A DNA stretch of 8,635 bases from Comamonadaceae bacterium. GTDB lineage: Bacteria > Pseudomonadota > Gammaproteobacteria > Burkholderiales > Burkholderiaceae_C. Of the stretch, positions 1 to 6,332 are shown piece by piece (the first letter of the stretch is position 1; every line of letters begins with the position of its first letter). A program made the translations under genes and the position numbers. The stretch spans positions 1 through 8,635 of the forward strand of contig CANCCE010000113.1 of assembly GCA_947374505.1 (NCBI GenBank), in the 5' to 3' direction. The notes beneath the pieces are model-generated. The model was not told where the DNA came from, searched no databases, and was given only the letters and a program-made list of their open reading frames with translations.

Positions 1-914
1 GCCCGAATGCTTTTACGGTCTTCGGCGACCAGCGCCATGCGCGCCAGCAGCTTGACAGCGGCCGATGCGGGTTTCGGCGACAGCAAGCAATCGAGCAACT
101 CACGGACACGCAGAAAGCGCGCTCTGAGCTGGCGCAGGCGGAACACCATGCCCACCGAAACGCCGTGTTGGTCAAGGTGCGCGTAAATGCTGTTGATGGC
201 ACGGCGACAAATCTCCATCCGCTCGCGGTAACGCGCAACGGCCACTTGCAGTTCGTCGGCCTGACGCAGAGGGTTAAAAAAGATCCGGCGCAGGTCTTCG
301 ACATCGGCTGGCAAGGCATGAAAAGGGCGCGCCCTTTTTTCCTCATCACTCATGCGCAGCCGCAGCTCCGGTGCAAAACCGGTGGCTCTGATATGCGCCG
401 TGCAGTAGGTCAGCGCGTCCAGCAGGCTGTGCTGCCAGCTCCACTCATCGGTGTCCGGGCGTTCGGTCAGCAGATCAGTCAACTGATTGATCTGCGCTTC
501 GTCCAGCAGCGTCAGCCATTGCGCATCAAAGCGGCTCGGCATCAGCAGCGAAAAGAGCTCGGCAGCGTTGGTGGTTTCCGGCGTTCCCGGCAGCAGCTTG
601 CCGCGGATGCGTTCGGTCAGTTCACTGATGAAGGCGGTGCGTGGGGCAAAACCAAAGTCAGCCAGCAAAGGCGTGACATCGATGGTTTGCAACAGCGTGC
701 GCCACCAAGCCTGCAAGCGGCTGTGCAGCGCGGGCTGCGCCTCCACGGCGTCCATGAAGTGCTGAAGACGCACGGCGGCGGCGGGTGCAGAACGGCTGTC
801 GCCACGCACCCATTGCAGCAGGTCGATCAGCCAGATATGCCGATCAGCCAGTGAGGCACTCGGGTCAAGCCGCGCCAGCAAGGTGGCCAGCGCCGGGCGT
901 GTGTTGGCTTTCAG
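1..914 (-). CDS. COG4389-type 'site-specific recombinase' family protein, N-terminal part (runs off the left edge)
   Basis: An uninterrupted reading frame of about 304 codons runs leftward from the apaG stop codon to base 1, so the C-terminal part lies outside the window. The early block LLARLDPSASLADRHIWLID, then AWWRTLLQTIDVTPLLADFG and RIRGKLLPGTPETTNAAELF, recall the family called SpecificRecomb (Pfam PF10136, COG4389; Gcr-like). That assignment is from memory of the family. Full-length members are roughly twice this length and carry membrane segments in the part not seen here; this part is soluble-looking and rich in Leu, Arg and Trp. The recombinase name is historical, and no tyrosine or serine recombinase active-site signature is visible. 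There is no ATG or GTG near the beginning. Candidate starts are CTG at 914, whose CTGA overlaps the apaG stop, or TTG at 881. In-frame TGA codons inside apaG exclude a much longer N-terminus. It is probably co-transcribed and translationally coupled with apaG. Confidence 0.75.
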   Translation of the reverse strand, partial: MKANTRPALATLLARLDPSASLADRHIWLIDLLQWVRGDSRSAPAAAVRLQHFMDAVEAQPALHSRLQAWWRTLLQTIDVTPLLADFGFAPRTAFISELTERIRGKLLPGTPETTNAAELFSLLMPSRFDAQWLTLLDEAQINQLTDLLTERPDTDEWSWQHSLLDALTYCTAHIRATGFAPELRLRMSDEEKRARPFHALPADVEDLRRIFFNPLRQADELQVAVARYRERMEICRRAINSIYAHLDQHGVSVGMVFRLRQLRARFLRVRELLDCLLSPKPASAAVKLLARMALVAEDRKSIR

Positions 915-1300
915 TGCAGCACCCGTGCGGCGGCGCCCGAGCTGGCCTCCAGCACAAACATCGGGATCTGCGCTTCAAAGCGGGTGGCGTCTTCAGCGAC
1001 GCAGAAATAACTGCCGTGCATGGTACCGGTGGCGGTGCGCAGGCGCGAGCCACTGGTGTACTGGAACGACTCGCCGGGCTTGAGCAACGGTTGGTGGCCG
1101 ACGACGCCCAAGCCTTTGACTTCTTCGTTGTGGCCGTTGGCGTCGCTGATGAACCAGTGACGCGCGATCAGCTGCGCCGCCACATCACCGGTATTGGTGA
1201 TGGTGACGGTGTACGAAAAAGTGAAGACCTTGCTGTCGGGGTCGGATTGTTCCGGCAGGTACAGCGGCAGGACTTCGCAGGAAATTTGGTAAGTTGGCAT
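911..1300 (-). CDS. apaG: ApaG protein (DUF525, fibronectin type III-like fold)
   Basis: This encodes a 129-residue protein, close to the usual 125 or so for ApaG. Family landmarks are RHWFISDANG (47-56), the glycine motif G-L-G-V-V-G (63-68; family GxGxxG), LKPGESFQYTSG (73-84) and GTMHGSY (92-98). The fold is a small beta-sandwich and the protein is expected in the cytoplasm. Its biochemical role is unsettled: it has been linked to Co2+/Mg2+ tolerance, and eukaryotic F-box proteins carry the same domain. In E. coli it sits next to apaH, but no apaH is seen here. I chose the ATG at 1300, giving MPTYQISCEV. An in-frame TTG three codons upstream (1309) is possible but has no better ribosome site. 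It is transcribed divergently from rpe, with 90 bases between the two starts, and its stop codon overlaps the next minus-strand gene. Confidence 0.93.
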   Translation of the reverse strand: MPTYQISCEVLPLYLPEQSDPDSKVFTFSYTVTITNTGDVAAQLIARHWFISDANGHNEEVKGLGVVGHQPLLKPGESFQYTSGSRLRTATGTMHGSYFCVAEDATRFEAQIPMFVLEASSGAAARVLH

Positions 1301-1375
1301 GGCACTCAAAGTAAGAGCTGCATGTTAACGCGGCCTTCCAGAGCCTGCTCGGCTGCGCTTATTGGCGACTCTTCC

Positions 1376-1384
1376 TGCGACAAT
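1376..1384 (+). promoter_or_regulatory. Candidate extended -10 promoter for rpe (leaderless transcript)
   Basis: The bases TGC at 1376-1378 followed by GACAAT at 1379-1384 resemble an extended -10 element (TGn plus TATAAT-like). Six bases separate it from the rpe ATG at 1391, so a transcript beginning at the usual distance would start at the A of the start codon. No good -35 is seen, and no Shine-Dalgarno sequence precedes rpe, which fits a leaderless mRNA. This is read by eye only. Confidence 0.35.
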
Positions 1385-1390
1385 CCGCGG

Positions 1391-2095
1391 ATGAGTACAC
1401 CTGCTAAATCCCATAAGCCTGCTTACAAAATCGCCCCTTCCCTCTTGTCGGCCGACTTCGCCCGACTGGGGGAGGAAGTTAAAAACGTCATCGCCGCTGG
1501 CGCCGACTGGATTCATTTTGACGTGATGGACAACCATTACGTGCCGAACCTGACCTTCGGCCCGATGATCTGCAGCGCCCTGAAGTCGCATGCCGTGACC
1601 GCCTCGGGTCAGCCGGTGCCGATTGACGTGCACTTGATGGTGCAGCCGGTCGATGCGCTGGCGGCCGCCTTTGCCGATGCCGGTGCCGACTACATCAGCT
1701 TTCACCCCGACGCCTCGGGTCACGTGCACCGCAGCGTGCAGGCCATCAAATCCAAAGGCTGCAAAGCCGGGCTGGTGTTCAACCCGGCGGCGTCGATGGA
1801 GGTGCTGGATTGGGTCATCGACGACATCGACCTGATCCTCATCATGAGTGTCAACCCGGGCTTTGGCGGTCAGAGTTTCATCGACTCGGCACTGCGCAAG
1901 ATCGAGAACGCCCGCAAGCGCATTGATGCGTCTGGCAAAGATATTCGCTTGGAAGTGGACGGCGGCATCAAGACCGACAACATTGCCCGCATCGCCGCTG
2001 CGGGGGCTGACGCCTTCGTCGCCGGCAGCGCCATTTTTGGCAAGCCGGATTACAAATCAGTCATCGACGCGATGCGCGTTGAATTGGCGAAATGA
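1391..2095 (+). CDS. rpe: Ribulose-phosphate 3-epimerase
   Basis: This enzyme interconverts D-ribulose 5-phosphate and D-xylulose 5-phosphate in the pentose phosphate and Calvin cycles, in the cytoplasm. The 234-residue protein is a complete TIM barrel of normal family length. Visible motifs are IAPSLLSADFARLGEE (14-29), the metal/catalytic block IHFDVMDNHYVPNLTFGP (41-58, with H42 and D44), DVHLMV (79-84, H81), FNPAA (130-134), the mobile loop IMSVNPGFGGQSF (151-163), LEVDGGIK (187-194, D190) and the phosphate-binding AGSAIFG (211-217). Thus the four metal ligands (H42, D44, H81, D190) and both catalytic aspartates are present. The ATG at 1391 is chosen because the conserved barrel starts about 12 residues later. 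The frame stays open upstream, but that stretch is antisense to apaG. Its stop overlaps the gph start (ATGA). Confidence 0.97.
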   Translation: MSTPAKSHKPAYKIAPSLLSADFARLGEEVKNVIAAGADWIHFDVMDNHYVPNLTFGPMICSALKSHAVTASGQPVPIDVHLMVQPVDALAAAFADAGADYISFHPDASGHVHRSVQAIKSKGCKAGLVFNPAASMEVLDWVIDDIDLILIMSVNPGFGGQSFIDSALRKIENARKRIDASGKDIRLEVDGGIKTDNIARIAAAGADAFVAGSAIFGKPDYKSVIDAMRVELAK

Positions 2096-2874
2096 TGCAC
2101 CAGCAGGGCAATGCCGCCTTGGGCCTCAAGTTGGACTTGGGGCGCAGTTTCGACGCCCTGATGATTGACCTCGACGGCACACTGGTCGACACCCTGGGTG
2201 ACTTTGTCGCGGCCCTCAATTTGATGCTGGAGGAGCTGCCTTGGCACCCGCAGGAGCGCACTTTGGCTGGCTTACCGCTGACTTCAGCGGCGGTCGAGTC
2301 GATGGTGGGCAAGGGTTCGGAGCACCTGATTCAGTCCGCCCTGATGCATGTGCTGCGGTTGTCGGCCGGTACGCCGGAGTCCGGGCTTGGTTCTGAGGCT
2401 CTGTTGCGAATCCGGGCCGAGGCCTTGTACGTGCCAGCTTGGGCCAGCTACCAGAGGCATTACCTGGCCATCAATGGCCTGCATGCCAGTCTTTACCCTG
2501 GCGTGGTGCAGGGTTTGCAGCAGTGGCACGCCCAAGGCTTGCCGATGGCCTGCCTGACCAACAAACCGCTGGCCTTTGCCCAGCAGTTGCTCAAAATGAA
2601 GGGCTTGGACGGCTACTTCAGCCAGGTCTTTGGCGGCGACTCCTTTGAGTTTAAAAAGCCGGACCCGATGCCTCTGCTCAAGACCTGCGAAGCGCTGAGC
2701 AGTGCGCCTGCTCGCACGCTGATGCTGGGCGATTCCAGTAACGATGCCCGCGCTGCGCGGGCGGCGGGTTGCCCGGTCGTGTTGGTGACGTACGGCTACA
2801 ACCATGGCCAGCCGATTCGGGCTGTGGATGCCGATGGCTTTGTCGATTCCTTCGCTGAATTGACGCTGCGTTAG
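2092..2874 (+). CDS. gph: Phosphoglycolate phosphatase, HAD superfamily
   Basis: Gph dephosphorylates 2-phosphoglycolate, a product of Rubisco oxygenation or of repair of 3'-phosphoglycolate DNA ends, to glycolate. The 260-residue protein shows all four HAD motifs: I, DLDGT at 26-30 (nucleophile D26, acid/base D28); II, CLTNKP at 154-159 (T156); III, the lysine in FKKPDP (187-192); IV, GDSSND at 213-218. An alpha-helical cap lies between motifs I and II (about 40-140). The start overlaps the rpe stop as ATGA, implying translational coupling; a second ATG follows at once (2095). About 20 residues precede the first beta strand, slightly longer than usual, so an internal start is conceivable. 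The rpe-gph pairing is common in proteobacteria. A role beyond phosphoglycolate cannot be excluded, since HAD enzymes are promiscuous. Confidence 0.93.
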   Translation: MMHQQGNAALGLKLDLGRSFDALMIDLDGTLVDTLGDFVAALNLMLEELPWHPQERTLAGLPLTSAAVESMVGKGSEHLIQSALMHVLRLSAGTPESGLGSEALLRIRAEALYVPAWASYQRHYLAINGLHASLYPGVVQGLQQWHAQGLPMACLTNKPLAFAQQLLKMKGLDGYFSQVFGGDSFEFKKPDPMPLLKTCEALSSAPARTLMLGDSSNDARAARAAGCPVVLVTYGYNHGQPIRAVDADGFVDSFAELTLR

Positions 2875-2896
2875 GCGCGAATGCCGGGCCGGGCTT

Positions 2897-2905
2897 TGCT
2901 ACACT
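2897..2905 (+). promoter_or_regulatory. Candidate extended -10 promoter of the trp operon
   Basis: TGC at 2897-2899 followed by TACACT at 2900-2905 makes a good extended -10 (TACACT matches TATAAT at four of six positions). The sequence 17 bases upstream, at the end of gph, is a poor -35, as is acceptable for an extended -10. Transcription would begin at about 2912-2914, only two to four bases before the trpL ATG. It is the first plausible promoter after gph and would separate rpe-gph from the trp genes, although read-through from gph is not excluded. Confidence 0.5.
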
Positions 2906-2915
2906 TCGTTCTCAT

Positions 2916-2999
2916 ATGTTCATTCACAGCATCACATGTACAGGTTGTAGCAACCGGGGAGCCTGGCTTTGGCGTCGCTGCTTGCTCCGCCACGCCTGA
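2916..2999 (+). CDS. trpL: trp operon leader peptide with a Trp-Leu-Trp control motif
   Basis: A 27-codon ORF runs from ATG at 2916 to TGA at 2997-2999, in the gap between gph and trpE. Its middle reads RGAWLWRRC, with Trp at residues 17 and 19 (codons 2964-2966 and 2970-2972). Such clustered codons in a short ORF upstream of trpE are the hallmark of ribosome-mediated attenuation: with little charged tRNA-Trp the ribosome stalls there and the downstream RNA folds into an antiterminator. No Shine-Dalgarno sequence precedes the ATG, and the predicted transcript start is only a few bases upstream, so translation is probably leaderless or nearly so, as described for trpL of Sinorhizobium. The peptide itself is expected to be unstable and mainly regulatory. 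Identification rests on position, Trp codons and RNA folding, not on homology. Confidence 0.8.
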   Translation: MFIHSITCTGCSNRGAWLWRRCLLRHA

Positions 3000-3050
3000 T
3001 CGCTGAACCTTCTTGTTTCAATGCTTTCAGGCTGGCAGTGTCCGCAGCCT
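2971..3050 (+). promoter_or_regulatory. trp attenuator: mutually exclusive RNA stems
   Basis: Three pairings can be drawn by hand. Stem 1:2 pairs GGCGT (2971-2975, just after the Trp codons) with ACGCC (2992-2996). Stem 2:3 pairs GCCTGA (2994-2999, containing the trpL stop) with TCAGGC (3027-3032). Stem 3:4 pairs AGGCTG (3029-3034) with CAGCCT (3045-3050). 1:2 and 2:3 share bases, as do 2:3 and 3:4, so they exclude each other in the classic attenuator order. A ribosome stalled at the Trp codons would leave segment 2 free (2:3, read-through); one reaching the stop would cover it (3:4 forms). The 3:4 stem is short and not followed by a T-run, so true intrinsic termination is uncertain. A further weak hairpin pairs 3054-3058 with 3077-3081. 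Confidence 0.55.
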
Positions 3051-3135
3051 CCCGCCTCTCAGTCTTTGAGCTGTTTGAGGCCTCTTGAATGAACCGTGGC
3101 CCAGCCGTCAGTGTCGACTACGCCGGCCACGCCAT

Positions 3136-3140
3136 AAGGA
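3136..3140 (+). promoter_or_regulatory. Ribosome binding site that fixes the TTG start of trpE
   Basis: AAGGA lies six bases before the TTG at 3147. No other Shine-Dalgarno-like sequence stands before an in-frame start nearby, so it supports TTG as the initiation codon. Confidence 0.7.
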
Positions 3141-3146
3141 CTTGCT

Positions 3147-4679
3147 TTGATCACCGAACTCGAATTTAAAAGCCTGGCACAGCAGGGCTACAACCGTATT
3201 CCCTTGATGGCGGAAGCCTTTGCCGATCTGGAAACGCCGCTGTCGCTCTACCTCAAACTGGCGTTTTCCAAAGACGGCGGCAAGTTCAGCTTTTTGCTGG
3301 AGTCTGTTGTGGGTGGCGAACGCTTTGGTCGCTACAGCTTCATTGGCCTGCCAGCGCGCACGCTGGTGCGAGCCCGTGGCTTTGGTCCGGACGCCGTGAC
3401 CGAAGTGGTGACCGATGGCCACGTGGTTGAAACCTCAACGCAGAATCCACTGGATTTCATCGAGGCTTACCAGCAGCGTTTCAAAGTAGCGTTGCGCCCG
3501 GGACTGCCGCGTTTTTGTGGCGGTCTGGCTGGTTATTTTGGCTACGACACGGTGCGCCACATCGAGAAAAAACTCGAAGCCTCGTGCCCGCCCGACACGC
3601 TCGGCTGCCCAGACATCTTGCTGCTCCAATGCGAAGAACTGGCGGTCATCGACAATTTGTCGGGCAAGCTGTATTTGATTGTTTATGCCGACCCGGCCGC
3701 CCCCGAGGCCTTTGCCAACGCCAAGAAACGGCTGCGCGGTCTGAAGGATCAGCTGCAGTATTCAGTCAGTGCGCCGGTGGTCAAGCCGTCACTGGGTTAC
3801 CCGGCTGAGCGCGAGTTCGCCAAGGCCGATTACATCGCCGCTGTTGAGCGCGCCAAAGAACTCATCGCCGGCGGTGACTTCATGCAGGTGCAGGTTGGCC
3901 AGCGTATCAAGAAGCGCTACACCGAGTCGCCGCTGTCGCTGTACCGGGCGCTGCGATCGCTGAATCCGAGTCCTTACATGTACTACTACCACTTCGGTGA
4001 CTTCCACGTGGTCGGTGCATCGCCCGAGATTTTGGTGCGGCAAGAGGCCATCGTCGTCAAGGACACACAAGTGGGGAGTGTCGAGACAACGGCGCAAAAA
4101 ATCACCATTCGCCCGCTCGCCGGAACGCGCCCTCGGGCCGCTTCGGTTGAGGCTGACAAAGCCATCGAGCAAGAGCTCATCAACGACCCGAAAGAGCGCG
4201 CCGAACACGTCATGCTGATCGACTTGGCGCGCAACGACATTGGCCGTATCGCGGAGATCGGTTCGGTCAAAGTCACCGAGGCTTTTGCGGTCGAGCGTTA
4301 CAGTCATGTGATGCACATCGTCAGCAACGTTGAGGGCGTTTTGCTTGACGGCATGAGCAACATGGACGTGCTGAAGGCGACCTTTCCGGCTGGCACCCTG
4401 ACGGGCGCGCCTAAGGTTCACGCGATGGAGCTGATTGACCAGTTGGAGCCCACCAAGCGCGGTTTGTATGGCGGGGCGTGCGGCTACCTGAGTTACGCCG
4501 GCGACATGGATGTGGCGATTGCGATTCGCACCGGCATCATCAAAGACCAGACGCTGTATGTGCAGGCGGCTGCGGGTGTGGTGGCGGACTCGGTGCCCGA
4601 GCTGGAATGGAAAGAAACCGAAGCCAAGGCACGCGCACTGCTGCGCGCCAGCGAGTTGGTTGAAGAGGGGCTGGAATGA
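3147..4679 (+). CDS. trpE: Anthranilate synthase component I
   Basis: TrpE converts chorismate to anthranilate using ammonia delivered by TrpG, the first committed step of tryptophan synthesis. The 510-residue protein has the normal two-part layout. The N-terminal domain carries the Trp feedback-binding element LLES (50-53) followed by GRYSFIG (61-67). The C-terminal chorismate-binding domain contains NPSPYMYY (273-280), IRPLAGTRPR (321-330), ELINDPKERAEHVMLIDLAR (343-362), HVMHIVSNVEG (387-397), FPAGTLTGAPKVHAMELID (413-431), GACGYLSYAGDMD (443-455) and ELEWKETEAKA (485-495). Both parts of the inhibitor pocket are present, so feedback inhibition by Trp is expected. The start is TTG with a good ribosome site. 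About a dozen extra residues seem inserted at 301-318, before IRPLAGTR. The protein has a single Trp. Its stop overlaps trpG (ATGA), consistent with stoichiometric synthesis of the two subunits. Confidence 0.97.
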   Translation: MITELEFKSLAQQGYNRIPLMAEAFADLETPLSLYLKLAFSKDGGKFSFLLESVVGGERFGRYSFIGLPARTLVRARGFGPDAVTEVVTDGHVVETSTQNPLDFIEAYQQRFKVALRPGLPRFCGGLAGYFGYDTVRHIEKKLEASCPPDTLGCPDILLLQCEELAVIDNLSGKLYLIVYADPAAPEAFANAKKRLRGLKDQLQYSVSAPVVKPSLGYPAEREFAKADYIAAVERAKELIAGGDFMQVQVGQRIKKRYTESPLSLYRALRSLNPSPYMYYYHFGDFHVVGASPEILVRQEAIVVKDTQVGSVETTAQKITIRPLAGTRPRAASVEADKAIEQELINDPKERAEHVMLIDLARNDIGRIAEIGSVKVTEAFAVERYSHVMHIVSNVEGVLLDGMSNMDVLKATFPAGTLTGAPKVHAMELIDQLEPTKRGLYGGACGYLSYAGDMDVAIAIRTGIIKDQTLYVQAAAGVVADSVPELEWKETEAKARALLRASELVEEGLE

Positions 4680-5245
4680 AACTCTTGATGATCGACAACT
4701 ACGACAGCTTCACCTACAACATCGTCCAGTACTTTGGCGAGTTGGGGGCGGAGGTGGAGGTGCTGCGCAATGACGAGGTGACGCTGGCCGACATCGAAGC
4801 CCGCGCACCTGACCGGCTGGTGATTTCGCCCGGACCCTGCTCGCCCGCAGAGGCGGGAATTTCCGTTGCGGCGATCCAGCACTTCGCTGGCAAGTTGCCA
4901 ATTTTGGGTGTCTGCTTAGGCCATCAAGCCATCGGCGCAGCCTTTGGCGGCAATATCATCCGTGCGCAGCAGCTCATGCACGGTAAGACAAGTGTCATCA
5001 CCACCACGCAAGAGGGTGTGTTTGCCAATTTGCCCGAGAAGTTTGTCGTCAATCGCTACCACTCGCTGGCGATTGAACGCGCTTCTTGCCCCGATGTGTT
5101 GGCGGTGACGGCATGGACCGACGACGGCGAGATCATGGGCGTGCGCCACAAGACGCTGGCCATTCAGGGGGTTCAGTTTCACCCGGAGTCCATCCTTACC
5201 GAGCATGGTCACGCCATGCTGAAAAACTTTTTGCTGCAGGCCTGA
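4676..5245 (+). CDS. trpG: Anthranilate synthase component II, glutamine amidotransferase
   Basis: TrpG hydrolyses glutamine and channels the ammonia to TrpE. The 189-residue protein is a stand-alone class I amidotransferase, not fused to TrpD as in E. coli. It has the N-terminal IDNYDSFTYN (6-15), the oxyanion region SPGPCSPAEAG (51-61), the nucleophile elbow GVCLGHQ (78-84, C80) and the completing pair in FHPES (168-172, H169 and E171), so the triad is intact. The ATG at 4676 overlaps the trpE stop, and GAGGGG at 4665-4670 provides a strong ribosome site inside the end of trpE. In many bacteria the same subunit also serves 4-amino-4-deoxychorismate synthase (PabA) for folate. With only one such gene visible here that dual use is possible but not shown. 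Confidence 0.96.
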   Translation: MKLLMIDNYDSFTYNIVQYFGELGAEVEVLRNDEVTLADIEARAPDRLVISPGPCSPAEAGISVAAIQHFAGKLPILGVCLGHQAIGAAFGGNIIRAQQLMHGKTSVITTTQEGVFANLPEKFVVNRYHSLAIERASCPDVLAVTAWTDDGEIMGVRHKTLAIQGVQFHPESILTEHGHAMLKNFLLQA

Positions 5246-5252
5246 GGTTTGA

Positions 5253-5266
5253 CTGTCGCCTGACAG
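5253..5266 (+). repeat. Small inverted repeat between trpG and trpD
   Basis: CTGTC (5253-5257) and GACAG (5262-5266) form a perfect five-base-pair hairpin with a four-base loop, eight bases after the trpG stop, in the 49-base trpG-trpD gap. No T-run follows directly, so it is unlikely to be a terminator; it might affect mRNA processing or could be chance. Confidence 0.3.
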
Positions 5267-5294
5267 CTAGGCTCCTTATTTCGAAAGCGTCAAG

Positions 5295-6332
5295 ATGTCC
5301 CAATCACAGAAAATCACGCCCCAAGAAGCCTTGCAACGCACGATCGAGCACCGTGAGATTTTTCACGATGAGATGCTGCACATCATGCGGATGATCATGA
5401 ACGGCGAGATGTCGCCCGTGATGATGGCGGCGCTCATCACCGGCTTGCGCGTCAAGAAAGAAACCATCGGCGAGATCACCGCTGCCGCCCAGGTCATGCG
5501 TGAGTTTTCAACCAAGGTCGAGGTGGCCGACAAGACGCATTTGGTCGACATCGTCGGCACCGGCGGCGATGGCTCACACACCTTCAATATTTCCACCTGC
5601 GCCATGTTTGTGGCGGCAGCGGCCGGCGCCAAGGTCAGCAAACATGGTGGCCGCAGCGTCAGCAGCAAGTCGGGCAGTGCCGACGTGCTGGAGGCCTTGG
5701 GCATCAACATCAACTTGTCACCGGAAGCGATTGCGAATTGCATCGCGACCGTGGGGGTTGGCTTCATGTTCGCGCCGAACCATCATCCGGCCATGAAAAA
5801 CGTCGCACCGATACGCAAAGAACTCGGTGTACGCACGATTTTCAACATCCTCGGCCCGCTGACAAATCCGGCCAGCGCGCCGAACATTCTCATGGGTGTT
5901 TTTCATCCGGACCTCGTCGGTATTCAAGTGCGCGCCTTGCAGCGGCTCGGTGCCGAGCATGCCTTGGTGGTCTACGGCAAAGATGGCATGGATGAGATCA
6001 GCTTGGGCGCAGCAACGGTGGTGGGCGAGCTCAAAAACGGTGAGATCACCGAGTACGAAATTCACCCCGAAGATTTTGGCTTGCCGATGGCGGGCAGCCG
6101 GGCGCTCCGTGTCGAGACACCGGAGCAGTCGATGCAGATGCTCACGGGTGTGCTGGATGGCGAGGTGGGTGCGCCCAGCGACATCGTTGTGCTCAACGCG
6201 GGAGCGGCGCTTTACGCCGCCAATGTGGCTGCCTCGATGGCAGGCGGCATCGCGCTGGCGCGTCAGGCGATTGCCTCAGGTGCAGCCCGACGAACGCTGG
6301 ACGCGCTGGTCAAAGCCACGCACGCGGCTTAA
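5295..6332 (+). CDS. trpD: Anthranilate phosphoribosyltransferase
   Basis: TrpD transfers phosphoribose from PRPP to anthranilate, giving N-(5-phosphoribosyl)anthranilate. The 345-residue protein is typical of stand-alone TrpD. A small helical N-terminal domain (about 1-75) precedes the PRPP-binding loop VGTGGDGSHTFNIST (87-101). Next come KHGGRSVSSKSGSADVLEAL (116-135), which carries anthranilate and pyrophosphate contacts, FAPNHHPAMKNVAPIRKELG (159-178), ILGPLTNP (185-192) and the metal-binding GMDE (231-234). The ATG at 5295 is the only sensible start: the protein aligns from its first residues with the family, although the ribosome site (AAAGCG) is weak. It contains no Trp. It follows trpG after 49 bases and precedes trpC after 84 bases, without overlaps, unlike the tightly joined trpE-trpG pair. 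Confidence 0.97.
   Translation: MSQSQKITPQEALQRTIEHREIFHDEMLHIMRMIMNGEMSPVMMAALITGLRVKKETIGEITAAAQVMREFSTKVEVADKTHLVDIVGTGGDGSHTFNISTCAMFVAAAAGAKVSKHGGRSVSSKSGSADVLEALGININLSPEAIANCIATVGVGFMFAPNHHPAMKNVAPIRKELGVRTIFNILGPLTNPASAPNILMGVFHPDLVGIQVRALQRLGAEHALVVYGKDGMDEISLGAATVVGELKNGEITEYEIHPEDFGLPMAGSRALRVETPEQSMQMLTGVLDGEVGAPSDIVVLNAGAALYAANVAASMAGGIALARQAIASGAARRTLDALVKATHAA

Noticed and set aside
165..854. A 229-codon plus-strand open frame opposite the COG4389 gene
   Set aside because: It is the antisense shadow of the minus-strand gene; its composition (R, Q, A-rich) shows no recognisable motif, while the opposite frame carries family motifs.
785..1390. Upstream extension of the rpe frame by about 200 codons
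   Set aside because: It lies antisense to apaG, has no domain content, and the Rpe fold begins just after the ATG at 1391.
2284..2805. A 173-codon minus-strand open frame inside gph
   Set aside because: It is antisense to a gene with all four HAD motifs and shows no motif of its own.
3089..3172. A 27-codon ORF starting at ATG 3089 and overlapping the trpE start
   Set aside because: It has no ribosome site, no Trp codons and no clear role; the trpL ORF at 2916 explains the leader better.
3789..4421. A 210-codon minus-strand open frame inside trpE
   Set aside because: It is a high-GC shadow of the strongly conserved trpE coding strand.
5249..5281. A TTGACT box as an internal promoter before trpD
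   Set aside because: The box is a fair -35, but no -10 lies at 15-19 bases; the nearest AT-rich hexamer is 21 bases away.
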